DNA of 64,000 bases from AWTP1-13 sp963827545 (GTDB taxonomy: Bacteria > Pseudomonadota > Alphaproteobacteria > Rhizobiales > Hyphomicrobiaceae): the NCBI GenBank assembly GCA_963827545.1, contig CAWHBI010000044.1:124001-188000 (forward strand). The letters are read 5' to 3'. Below the pieces are notes generated by a model. It had not been told where the DNA came from. It saw only the letters and a program-made list of their open reading frames with translations, and did no database searches. Shown here one piece after another: positions 19,001 to 26,345 of the stretch (positions are counted from its first letter, which is position 1; every line of letters begins with the position of its first letter). Made by a program: the position numbers and the translations under genes.

Positions 19001-20159
19001 ATGAAGGTGCGGCGCGCACTCATGATCACGACAGCGGTCTTGGGCCTCGCGCCGCTGGCCAGAAGCGGCCACGAGCAGCCCGTATATCCCTCCTACTACC
19101 CGCACGAGATCGAGATCGCCGCGCTGGCGCCACAGCGTGGCGCCGAGCTGATGCGCGCGGGCAAACTGCATGCCTACGTGGGGTCCGCGCCGGCATTCGC
19201 CGCCGTGCCTCGAGATACCATTGGCTCCGTAGAGTCGCTGGGCGCCTTCGTCGTGGTCCGGCTCAATCCGGTTTCGGCTCTCGCCAAGGATGAGGCATCG
19301 GCCTGTGCCGCGGCGGGAGCCATCGTGCGCGACATGGCGACGAGAACGGGCGGCAGCGGGCTCATCGTCCATCCCTATCCGGTGACGCCCTTCCACGGCG
19401 ACTACCTGCACCACGCTGACCTGGCGGAGGCTGCCATCGCGCGATTTGCCGGAGGGAGCGCCGATGTCTCGCCATCCGTCGGACAGGGCCTCAAGGTGCG
19501 GGCGGAGGGCGCCCTGGCGCAAAGCCTCGTTCGGCCCGAGTGGCGCGCGCGAAGGCGCGAGCTGGGACGCTGTCATTGCGGAGGTTGCCGCCAGCGATCT
19601 CGTCGCTTCCACCACTGCGGCCATGAACGGATGGCTGGGGCCGCGCTGGACGCGCTCGGGCTGGTTCCATGCCCATCGCCTGCTGGCCCAATCGATTTCG
19701 GAGCCCGAGCGCAAGCAGCGCGTGGACGCCGATCTCGCCCGCTTGCAGGGCGAGGAGGTCGAAGGTGGGGCTGCACGCGTCAATCTCGAGCGGCAGCTGG
19801 TCGGATCGCTCGTGGCGGGGTGCCGCGGCTTCGTTGCCGGCTACACCGTGAAGCGTGAATACTTCAATGTGGAGTTTTCGGGCGGCATCGAGAACATCGC
19901 CTACGACGCGCTCGAGGGCTTGCGCTCGCCCATGTTTCTGCGCACCGTGAAGCTCAAGGATTTTCCCTGGAACGGCTGGCTGCAGCTCGGCATCGGTCAA
20001 CCGCCGACGGCGGCGTGGAATCCCATCGGCGGCTTCACCGACGAGTTCGGGCGGTTGATGTGGTTCGCCCTTGGGGATGCGGCCGCGATACCGTCGCCCT
20101 ACGAGGCGGCCTGGGTCCTCAACCGCATCTCCGAGGTGGAGGAGACGCCGCGGCGATGA
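19001..20159 (+). CDS. Secreted protein, free-standing copy of module 1 (one frameshift)
   Basis: Homologue of the first half of the 784-residue protein at 13162. It shows PVYPSYYPHEIEIA, LHAYVGSAPAFA, HPYPVTPFHGDYLHHADLAEAA, then GIENIAYDALEGLRSP, RTVKLKDFPWNG and AAWNPIGGFTDEFGRLMW, nearly the same blocks in the same order. A signal peptide precedes a likely mature N-terminus HEQP. The frame breaks in GCGCGCGCGAAGGCGCGAG near 19541-19552: the first part reads from 19001 and the second runs to 20159. Together they give about 385 residues. The protein ends where the linker between modules begins in the long paralogue, so this is a genuine one-module form, not a truncation. It lies 31 bases after livF. 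The frame break may be a sequencing error. Confidence 0.7.
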
Positions 20160-20183
20160 GCCACGATCGAGATTGCGTGATGT

Positions 20184-20327
20184 TCCCTGTCCGCACTCTT
20201 CAGTGGGGAGAGGGTTAGGGTGAGGGGCGGCCAGGAGCTACGTCGGCGCTTTGCGCCGCCCCTCACCTCATGCCGGAGGCATGGCTCCGCCATGACCCTC
20301 TCCCCGCAAGCGGGGCGAGGGAGAAGG
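20184..20327. repeat. Palindromic repeat family B, copy 2
   Basis: Nearly the same as 3401-3545: ACTCTTCAGTGGGGAGAGGG, GGGGCGGC / GCCGCCCC, the CATGCCGGAGGCATGG block, and CTCCCCGCAAGCGGGG. It lies 24 bases after the module 1 gene and ends about 30 bases before the hydrophobic leader of the cupredoxin-like gene. The in-frame TAG at 20338-20340 just beyond it leaves that gene without an obvious ATG before its signal peptide. Confidence 0.85.
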
Positions 20328-20379
20328 CGCGCGGCCATAGGGGTATCGCTGGGCAGCTCTGCTTCTGGCCCTGAGCCTG

Positions 20380-20706
20380 ATGATCAGTTCGGCGACCATC
20401 GCGCAACAAGCCGAGCTCGTCTTCGACCTCAGGATCGAGAAGGGAAAGGTGGCGCAGGACATGCGCCTGATCCGCGTGAAGCAAGGCGATGCCGTCAGGC
20501 TGCGCTGGACGGCCGATCGGCCGATCGTGCTGCACCTGCACGGCTACGACATCGAGAGGAAGGTGGAGCCGGGTGTGGTTGCGGAAATGGCCTTCGAGGC
20601 CCGCGCGACGGGAAGGTTCCCGGTCGAGGAGCATAAGCCGAACGCCAAGGGCGGCCACTCGCATGGTGAGGCTCCGCTTGTCCGCATCGAGGTTCGTCCG
20701 CGCTGA
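20380..20706 (+). CDS. Small cupredoxin-like periplasmic protein
   Basis: 108 residues from ATG 20380, or longer if a start exists upstream. The body (LRIEKGKVAQDMRLIRVKQ, then DAVRLRWTADRPIVLHLHGYDIERKV, then a His-rich GGHSHGEAPLVRIEV) has the beta-strand pattern of cupredoxin-like domains with several His that could bind metal; a clear Cys/His/Met type-1 copper set is not seen. Codons before the ATG encode WAALLLALSL, the core of a signal peptide, but no ATG, GTG or TTG lies between them and a TAG at 20338. The start may be CTG 20359 or may have been lost when repeat B landed there. It sits between the two split-module genes. Confidence 0.6.
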   Translation: MISSATIAQQAELVFDLRIEKGKVAQDMRLIRVKQGDAVRLRWTADRPIVLHLHGYDIERKVEPGVVAEMAFEARATGRFPVEEHKPNAKGGHSHGEAPLVRIEVRPR

Positions 20707-20710
20707 AGGT

Positions 20711-20800
20711 GTAGGTTGGGTCAAGCGGGAGCGAAGACCCAACACCCGCCGACGAGACCGGCATTGTGTTGGGTCTGCGCTTCGCTTGACCCAACCTACG
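20711..20800. repeat. Palindromic repeat family A, copy 2
   Basis: GTAGGTTGGGTCAAGCG at the left pairs with CGCTTGACCCAACCTAC at the right, and AAGACCCAACAC pairs with GTGTTGGGTCT inside, so almost the whole 90 bases fold into one hairpin. The right arm contains a TTG (20786) that is the only reasonable start before the signal peptide of the next gene. Confidence 0.88.
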
Positions 20801-23419
20801 CTCGCCGCGCTCGCCGTCGCGGCATGGGCTGTTTTCAGTGCCATGCCCGCGAGCGCGCACGGCTTCGGTCAGCGCTATGAGCTGCCGCTGCCGCTGTCGC
20901 TGTATCTGTTCGGCGCAGCTGCGGTGGTGGCTCTCTCTTTCGTTGTGTTCGGGCTGTTCGTGCGTCGCGGTAGTGCGCCGCGCGCCTACGCTGAAATCGA
21001 TCTGCTCGGCAACCCGATCGGGCGGATGATCGCGCATGGGCCTGTCAGCTGGGCGCTGAGACTGGCCGTCCTCGCCCTGTTCATCGTCACCATCGTGGCC
21101 GGGCTGTTCGGCGACCCCAACCCCTACCGCAACATCGCCCCCACACTCGTGTGGATCATCTGGTGGGTCGGCCTCGCCTACGTGCAGGCATTCCTTGGCG
21201 ATGTGTGGAGCCTGATCAACCCCTGGCGCACCGTGTTCGATGCGGCCGACTGGCTGTTCCGCCGCCTCGGCGGTGGGAGCGAGCTCGGCTGGCGGCTGCC
21301 CTACCCGCCAACGTTGGGAGTCTGGCCGGCCTGCATTCTCCTGCTGGTCTTCTGCTGGACCGAGCTCGTCTATCCAAACGCGGCCGCGCCGATGCACATC
21401 GCCTGGCTGGCGACCGCCTATTCGGTCCTGACCTGGACCGGCATGCTCATGTTCGGCCGCGATGCCTGGCTGCAGCACGGCGAGGTGTTCTCGCTGGTGT
21501 TCGGCACCTTTGCCCGCTTCGCCCCGACCGAGGCCAGGGATGGCCGGCTGCTGCTGCGGCCGCCCGGCGTAGGGCTGCTCGACGATCGCCCGGTGTCGAC
21601 GTCGATGATGGCCTTCGTGCTGCTGCTGCTGGCGACCGTGCTCTACGACGGGCTGATCGGCACGGGGGAATGGGCGGAGCTGGAAGCTGCGCTGCGGTCC
21701 CGCCTGCCGGGGTCGGGCGAAACGAGCGCGATGGCGATGCGAACCGTCGGCCTCCCCGCCCTCTGGTTCTTGTTCCTCTGCGCGTATCTCGGCATATGCG
21801 CGGTCATGAGCTGGGTGGCGTCCGGCCGCCCCGGTCCGCTCGAGATCGCGCGCAGCTTCGCCCTGACGCTGGTTCCCATCGCCATCGGCTACCACGTGGC
21901 GCACTACCTCGTGTTCCTGCTGGTGCAGGGGCAGTACATCATCCCGCTCCTCTCCGATCCGTTCGGCTATGGCTGGAACCTGTTCGGCACAGCCGGATAT
22001 CGCGTCGACATCGCCGTCGCCGGCGCGCGCCTTGCCTGGTATGCGGCCGTGGCGGCCATCGTCACCGGCCATGTGACCGCCGTGTACCTTGCCCACATGC
22101 GGGCGCTCCGCGTGTTCGCGCCGCACCGCGTGGCGCTGGCCACGCAGGTGCCCCTGACCGCGCTGATGGTGCTCTACACCTTCATCGGCCTGTCCATCAC
22201 CGCCGAGCCGATCGTGGAGAGCCGTGCAGCCGCGGAGCCTTCCGCCGTGGCGAGCCAGGCGATCGCGGTTCCACCGGACGCCGTGCTTTTCCGCCAGCAG
22301 GACAGCCGTCTTGCAGCGCCGGGGGCGGACAAGGCCGCCAGAGTGAAGCTCACCTACAAGGTGCTGGGCTCTGCCTTTCACGACCAGACAAAGACGAGCG
22401 TAGCCGATCTGCTCTACGCCTACGTGCTCGCCTACCGCTGGAGCGCCCGAGGCGCAGGCGGGGACGCCGACTACGACCCTTTCATCGATGCCGCTACCGC
22501 GCCCCTGCGCCGGCACCTCGTGGCGGTACGCCCTGCCGGCGTCGACGCCGGCTCCAAGTCCTTCCGCGTCGGCGACGTCAATTTCGTGCGCGAGGTCTTG
22601 ACCATCGAGGTCTATCTCGACATTGCGCCGGGCGATCCGGATTGGAACGCCGTGGTGGCGCCGCCCTGGAGCACGCTGCCCTGGCACATCCTGGTGCTGA
22701 TGGAGGAGGCGGTGACGCGCGGCTGGGCCGCATTCTCGCAGGCCGAGGCGACGCGGCGCGGTATTCCCTGGCTCGATCTCGTCCGCTCGCAGGAGATGAA
22801 CGCCAAGCTGGCGTCACTGTTGCCGCAGCTCGAGCGAGAGGCCTTCCGGCCGCAAACCTTGCTCGCCTACGTCACGGAAGACGAGGCGCGCCGGCGATGG
22901 GCCGCGCTGGCCGCGTTCTACAAGGCGGGCGGCCATTTCCTGGTGACCAACGGGCCCTACAAGCTCAAGGCCTGGACACCCCAGAGCGTGACGCTGGAAG
23001 CGTTTCGCGACCTCACCTATCCGCTGGGGGTCGGCTCCTACGACGCCTATGCCGTCCCCCGCCGCGGCTTCATCACGAACGTGGACTGGACGGGCGAGCG
23101 ACTGACCCTCCATGGCGACATCGAAATCATCGAGAAGTTCCAGCGCAGCTATCGCCTGGTGCGCACGCCCCTCAAGTCCGTTCCCGCGGCGATCCTGAAA
23201 CGCTCGGCGCCGGAATGCCGCTACGTGGTGACCGATGCAGGCGGGCGTGTCGCTCTTGCTGGAACCGCGCAGCTCGGGGCCGACGCAGCTTGCCTGGTGG
23301 ACTTGAAGGATCGCCTACTGCCCGGCCACTACACGCTGTCGGCGCTCATTGCGGTCAACGGTAACGTGATGAATGCCGAGCTGCACCGCTTCCCATTCAC
23401 GGCTTCCTCCCAACCGTGA
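20786..23419 (+). CDS. Multi-TM membrane protein fused to module 2 domain
   Basis: 877 residues if started at TTG 20786 inside repeat A; ATG 20843 is the next start but would cut off the signal peptide (LAALAVAAWAVFSAMPASA). The likely mature protein begins HGFGQRYELPLPL. About ten hydrophobic helices follow up to residue 500, including PLSLYLFGAAAVVALSF, LVWIIWWVGLAYVQAFLG, TSMMAFVLLLLATVLYDG and VPLTALMVLYTFIGLSI, with conserved DPNPYRNIAPT and LINPWRTVFD loops. From about 518 comes module 2: YKVLGSAFHDQTKTSVADLL, APPWSTLPWHILVLMEEAV, IPWLDLVR, GHFLVTNGPYKLKAW. This matches the second half of the 784-residue protein. Similar multi-TM proteins have, as I recall without proof, sometimes been labelled fenitrothion hydrolase. 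Function is unknown. Confidence 0.72.
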   Translation: MTQPTLAALAVAAWAVFSAMPASAHGFGQRYELPLPLSLYLFGAAAVVALSFVVFGLFVRRGSAPRAYAEIDLLGNPIGRMIAHGPVSWALRLAVLALFIVTIVAGLFGDPNPYRNIAPTLVWIIWWVGLAYVQAFLGDVWSLINPWRTVFDAADWLFRRLGGGSELGWRLPYPPTLGVWPACILLLVFCWTELVYPNAAAPMHIAWLATAYSVLTWTGMLMFGRDAWLQHGEVFSLVFGTFARFAPTEARDGRLLLRPPGVGLLDDRPVSTSMMAFVLLLLATVLYDGLIGTGEWAELEAALRSRLPGSGETSAMAMRTVGLPALWFLFLCAYLGICAVMSWVASGRPGPLEIARSFALTLVPIAIGYHVAHYLVFLLVQGQYIIPLLSDPFGYGWNLFGTAGYRVDIAVAGARLAWYAAVAAIVTGHVTAVYLAHMRALRVFAPHRVALATQVPLTALMVLYTFIGLSITAEPIVESRAAAEPSAVASQAIAVPPDAVLFRQQDSRLAAPGADKAARVKLTYKVLGSAFHDQTKTSVADLLYAYVLAYRWSARGAGGDADYDPFIDAATAPLRRHLVAVRPAGVDAGSKSFRVGDVNFVREVLTIEVYLDIAPGDPDWNAVVAPPWSTLPWHILVLMEEAVTRGWAAFSQAEATRRGIPWLDLVRSQEMNAKLASLLPQLEREAFRPQTLLAYVTEDEARRRWAALAAFYKAGGHFLVTNGPYKLKAWTPQSVTLEAFRDLTYPLGVGSYDAYAVPRRGFITNVDWTGERLTLHGDIEIIEKFQRSYRLVRTPLKSVPAAILKRSAPECRYVVTDAGGRVALAGTAQLGADAACLVDLKDRLLPGHYTLSALIAVNGNVMNAELHRFPFTASSQP

Positions 23420-23462
23420 GCTGTGGGCACGCGCGCAGTTCACAGAGCAGCGATCGTAGATC

Positions 23463-23563
23463 GTAGGGCGCAATAAGCGGCAGCGCATTGCGCCGATGCG
23501 CGCGTTCCCAAGGAGCGCACCGTCGCAACGGCGCAATGCGGCTATCGCCTTATTGCGCCCTAC
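23463..23563. repeat. Palindromic repeat family D, full copy
   Basis: GTAGGGCGCAATAAGCGG at the left and CCTTATTGCGCCCTAC at the right form the outer stem, with GCATTGCGCC / GGCGCAATGC inside. A one-armed copy lies at 24001-24037. It sits 43 bases after the membrane protein gene and could act as a transcript-ending hairpin, although no T tract follows. Confidence 0.85.
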
Positions 23564-23618
23564 CGCCCATAGCGCCGTCAAGCACAGGATTTCGGGGCGG
23601 GGATAGGGAATCAATTTC

Positions 23619-23960
23619 ATAATGTATGTGTACGGTGCATGACGGGCGCATCGCGGTGTGCTCTCATGCCCCCGCCTCGGAGATGAGACGGCGGTTCCCT
23701 GCAGGGCCACGTCTCGATGCAGGAGCCGGGGGCCGCAGTCCGGATACCTCGCCTGGTCGGTGGACAGACCATCCAAGCGCTGGTGCGGGGCCCGGATGCG
23801 GCGAAGTCGGATCCGGTTCCCTCGCCCGGTTGGTGGACATGGCCTTCCAAGCGCCGGGCGAGCCCGGAGGCGACCGAGCAGGGCGTTCTTCGCGCCCACA
23901 ACCGGATACAGGTCACAGGTCAGTCGGGCTCGAGCCCGGACGCCCTGCTCCTCCTATCCT
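23619..23960 (+). ncRNA. Candidate structured RNA upstream of mraZ
   Basis: No convincing reading frame covers this stretch. It holds two consecutive stem-loops with similar sequence: 23747-23790 and 23821-23862 (stem CTCGCCCGG / CCGGGCGAG), both with GGTGGACA in the loop and CCAAGCGC after it. A further long pairing GAGCAGGGCGT (23876-23886) with ACGCCCTGCTC (23940-23950) encloses about 50 bases, and GAGACG / CGTCTC pair near 23690-23715. An isolated AT-rich patch with CATAAT at 23619 could be a -10 box. Strand is uncertain. It does not fit RNase P, tmRNA or SRP RNA. Low confidence. Confidence 0.3.
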
Positions 23961-24000
23961 CCACCCCTCGGGCGAAATCCGCTGCGAGGCCAAAACGGCC

Positions 24001-24037
24001 GTAGGGCGCAATAAGGCGACAGCCGCATTGCGCCGCT
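24001..24037. repeat. Palindromic repeat family D, one-armed copy
   Basis: GTAGGGCGCAATAAGGCG followed by GCCGCATTGCGCCG matches the left arm of 23463-23563; no matching right arm follows. From here to 24168 nothing else is recognisable. Confidence 0.6.
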
Positions 24038-24168
24038 CTTTGGGAACGGTTGCAACTACGGCCCATTGCCCCGTCCGAGCGCGAGGGTCTGACCCCTACT
24101 CCGCCCCGTTGTGGCACGTGAGCCTTCATCCACAGGTCTTGGTGATCGCCCGCTTGATCATGGTTCGT

Positions 24169-24213
24169 GACCATTGACTCCCATGAAAGCCCATGTCATC
24201 CCATATTAGCCCA
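24169..24213 (+). promoter_or_regulatory. MraZ operator: five boxes with 10-base spacing
   Basis: Five-base boxes recur exactly every 10 bases: GACCA (24169), TCCCA (24179), GCCCA (24189), TCCCA (24199), GCCCA (24209). On the other strand these read TGGG[AC] separated by five bases, the repeat known to be bound by MraZ upstream of dcw operons. The first box is imperfect. They lie 117 bases before the mraZ ATG, so autoregulation of mraZ and the downstream division genes is expected. A TTGACT at 24174 inside the array could be a -35 box, but no well-spaced -10 is clear. Confidence 0.85.
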
Positions 24214-24329
24214 GCTCACGTCGGCTCGCGTTTCTGTAGGGGCAATCGCAAGGCGGGGCTGGGCCAATCAAGCTCGCGGCAAGCGAAGCAGTGTGAAGTC
24301 GGCGTAACGGCGAGGCTCGAGCAACGGGG

Positions 24330-24821
24330 ATGGACCGCTTTGTCTCGACATTCATCAACAAGATCGACGCCAAGGGCCGCGTCTCCGTGCCGGCACCCTT
24401 CCGCACCATTCTGGAGCGCGACGGCTATGGCGGCGGCATCTATTGCTACCCCTCGCTCGACGCTCCAGCGCTCGATGCAGGCGGCAAGAGACTTGCGGAG
24501 AACATCGACCGGCTTCTCGATGGCCTGCCGGATTATTCGGACGAGCGGGACGAGCTGTCTGTCGCGCTCTATGGTGACGTCGTCACGCTCACCATCGACC
24601 AGGACGGACGCATCGTGCTTCCTGAAGCGCTTCGCGCGCACGCCGGTCTATCGACCCACGTCGCCTTCGTGGGCCTCGGGCAGAAGTTCCAGATGTGGGA
24701 GCCGGCGCGCTTCGAAGGCCGCCGCGCCAGCGCCCGCGAAAAAGTCAGAGACCACCGCAAGCTGTTCAGCGCGGGGCGTCGCCACTCGGGGGAGGGCGGC
24801 GAAGGAGGAGCACGGGAATGA
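24330..24821 (+). CDS. mraZ: Transcriptional regulator MraZ
   Basis: First gene of the dcw cluster; a ring-forming SpoVT/AbrB-like DNA-binding protein that represses its own operon. The two half-repeats are visible: FINKIDAKGRVSVPAPFR near residues 8-25 and LTIDQDGRIVLPEALRAHAGL in the second half, each with the DAKGR/DQDGR turn. It has 163 residues, slightly longer than the E. coli protein because of an Arg/Gly-rich tail. It overlaps rsmH (ATGA). The upstream box array at 24169-24213 is its likely binding site. Confidence 0.96.
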   Translation: MDRFVSTFINKIDAKGRVSVPAPFRTILERDGYGGGIYCYPSLDAPALDAGGKRLAENIDRLLDGLPDYSDERDELSVALYGDVVTLTIDQDGRIVLPEALRAHAGLSTHVAFVGLGQKFQMWEPARFEGRRASAREKVRDHRKLFSAGRRHSGEGGEGGARE

Positions 24822-25843
24822 CGGCGCGCAGCGGCACCCCAACGGCCGAGGGTGTCCGCAGAGGGATTGAGCGCCACGTTCCCGTGCTGCTTCCCGAGGT
24901 GCTCAGCGTCCTGGCGCCTCAGGTCAACGAAACCTTCATCGACGGCACCTTCGGCGCCGGCGGCTATTCGACCGCAATTCTAAGCGCCGCGCCTGGCGTG
25001 CGCGTGCTTGGGATCGACCGCGATCCGACTGCAGTCGCCGCCGGGCGTGCCCTGGCCGATGAGAGCAAAGGACGCCTCACGCTGGTGGAGGGGCGCTTCG
25101 GCGAGCTGGACCGCATTGCCGAGGAGGCCGGATTTGCGCCAGCCGACGGCGTCGTGCTCGACATCGGCGTATCATCGATGCAGCTCGACGATCCCGAGCG
25201 CGGCTTCTCGTTCCAGGGCGACGGCCCGCTCGATATGCGCATGGGCGACACGGGCCCCACCGCGGCCGATGTCATCAATTCGGCGGAAGAATCCGAGATC
25301 GCCGACATTCTTTTCCACCTGGGCGAGGAGCGCCGCTCGCGCGCGGTGGCCCGCGCCATCGTTGCCCGCCGGCAGCAGCAGCCCTTCACGCGCACGTCCG
25401 AGCTCGCCGCATTGGCCGAGCGGGTGCTCGGGCGTGAGAAGATCGCCGGCCGCCACGCGGCCACCCGCACGTTCCAGGCGCTCAGGATCTACGTCAACGA
25501 CGAGCTCAGCGAGCTGGCACGCGGTCTTGCTGCCGCCGAGCGCGTGCTGAGACCCGGCGGACGGCTTGCGGTCGTCACCTTCCACTCGCTGGAGGACGGC
25601 ATCGTCAAGCGCTTCCTCAAGCAGCGCGCCGACAAGCAGAAGCAGGGGTCGCGGCACCTGCCCCCCGGCGAATCAGCAAAGCGTGGACCCAGTTTCCGGT
25701 TCGTTAACCCGCGGCCGGTAAGCCCGGGGGACGAGGAGCTGGCCGTCAACCCGCGTGCGCGGTCGGCCAAGCTGAGAGCCGCCATCCGCACCGACGCGCC
25801 GGCCTGGCCGGCGGATAGGGACTTGGCGATCCCGCGTCTGTAA
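24818..25843 (+). CDS. rsmH: 16S rRNA (cytosine(1402)-N(4))-methyltransferase
   Basis: Methylates N4 of C1402 in 16S rRNA using SAM. The 341 residues include HVPVLLPEVL, the SAM-binding DGTFGAGGYS, DGVVLDIGVSSMQLDDPERGFSF (in pieces LDIGVSSMQLDDPERGF), and the C-terminal TFHSLEDGIVKRFLK. ATG 24818 overlaps the mraZ stop and is preceded by GAAGGAGGAG. It is followed by a 187-base spacer filled by repeat C before ftsL. Confidence 0.96.
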   Translation: MTARSGTPTAEGVRRGIERHVPVLLPEVLSVLAPQVNETFIDGTFGAGGYSTAILSAAPGVRVLGIDRDPTAVAAGRALADESKGRLTLVEGRFGELDRIAEEAGFAPADGVVLDIGVSSMQLDDPERGFSFQGDGPLDMRMGDTGPTAADVINSAEESEIADILFHLGEERRSRAVARAIVARRQQQPFTRTSELAALAERVLGREKIAGRHAATRTFQALRIYVNDELSELARGLAAAERVLRPGGRLAVVTFHSLEDGIVKRFLKQRADKQKQGSRHLPPGESAKRGPSFRFVNPRPVSPGDEELAVNPRARSAKLRAAIRTDAPAWPADRDLAIPRL

Positions 25844-25888
25844 ACACCCTGCGTGTGGGGCACCGTTGCTCGAATCGATGAACATTCC

Positions 25889-26017
25889 ACCCGTCATCCC
25901 GGAAGCCGAGCCCCGGCTCACAGGCCGGGAGCGAGGCTATCCGGGACCTGCCCCAAGCTGTTCCCGTGCCGCAGATCCCGGATGGCCTCTCTGCGCTCGG
26001 CCTCCGGGATGACGGGT
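25889..26017. repeat. Palindromic repeat family C, copy 1
   Basis: Outer arms ACCCGTCATCCCGGAAGCCG and the near complement CGGCCTCCGGGATGACGGGT; the middle has ATCCCGGATGGCCTC. It sits in the rsmH-ftsL spacer, ending 13 bases before the ftsL ATG. Related copies are at 33693 and 47913, the former also inside the dcw cluster. Confidence 0.88.
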
Positions 26018-26030
26018 TAGAGGAAGAGCC

Positions 26031-26339
26031 ATGCATCGCACAGTCAATCTCGTCCTGATGCTGGTCGCCCTTGCCAGCGCGTTTGCGCTCTACGCCCTCA
26101 AGTACGACACGCGGCAGGTCGAGTTGCGCGTGCAGGCGCAGGAGCTGGCGCTGGAGAAGGCCGAGGGCGACGTGGCGGTGCTGAAAGCCGAGCGCGCACT
26201 TCTGGCCCGGCCGGACCGGCTTGAACCATTGGCGCGCGGCCTGGGGCTGGTGCCCGTCAGCCGGCGCCAATACCTGCGGCTCGACATCGGCGAGGCGGGA
26301 GCGCGTGACGCGGCGGATGCGACCGCCGCCGAGAGGTGA
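26031..26339 (+). CDS. ftsL: Cell division protein FtsL
   Basis: Small bitopic division protein that joins FtsQ and FtsB in the divisome. The 102 residues have one membrane span near residues 5-22 (VNLVLMLVALASAFALYAL), then a heptad-like coiled coil rich in Glu, Leu and Ala, and a C-terminal PDRLEPLARGLGLVPVS block seen in alphaproteobacterial FtsL. Position between rsmH and ftsI is diagnostic. It ends six bases before ftsI. Confidence 0.92.
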   Translation: MHRTVNLVLMLVALASAFALYALKYDTRQVELRVQAQELALEKAEGDVAVLKAERALLARPDRLEPLARGLGLVPVSRRQYLRLDIGEAGARDAADATAAER

Positions 26340-26345
26340 AAGGCG

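Noticed and set aside
20495..22687. A 730-codon open frame antisense to the membrane protein
   Set aside because: Shadow of a high-GC gene: composition is Arg/His/Gln-rich without motifs, and the plus-strand protein has clear helices and a paralogue.
23747..23862. CRISPR-like array from the two similar hairpin units
   Set aside because: Only two imperfect units with no constant spacer length and no cas genes.
23620..24000. RNase P RNA, tmRNA or SRP RNA upstream of mraZ
   Set aside because: The conserved GAGGAAAGTCCGGGC-type block of RNase P, the tRNA-like ends of tmRNA and the GGAAGCAGCC loop of SRP RNA are all missing on both strands.
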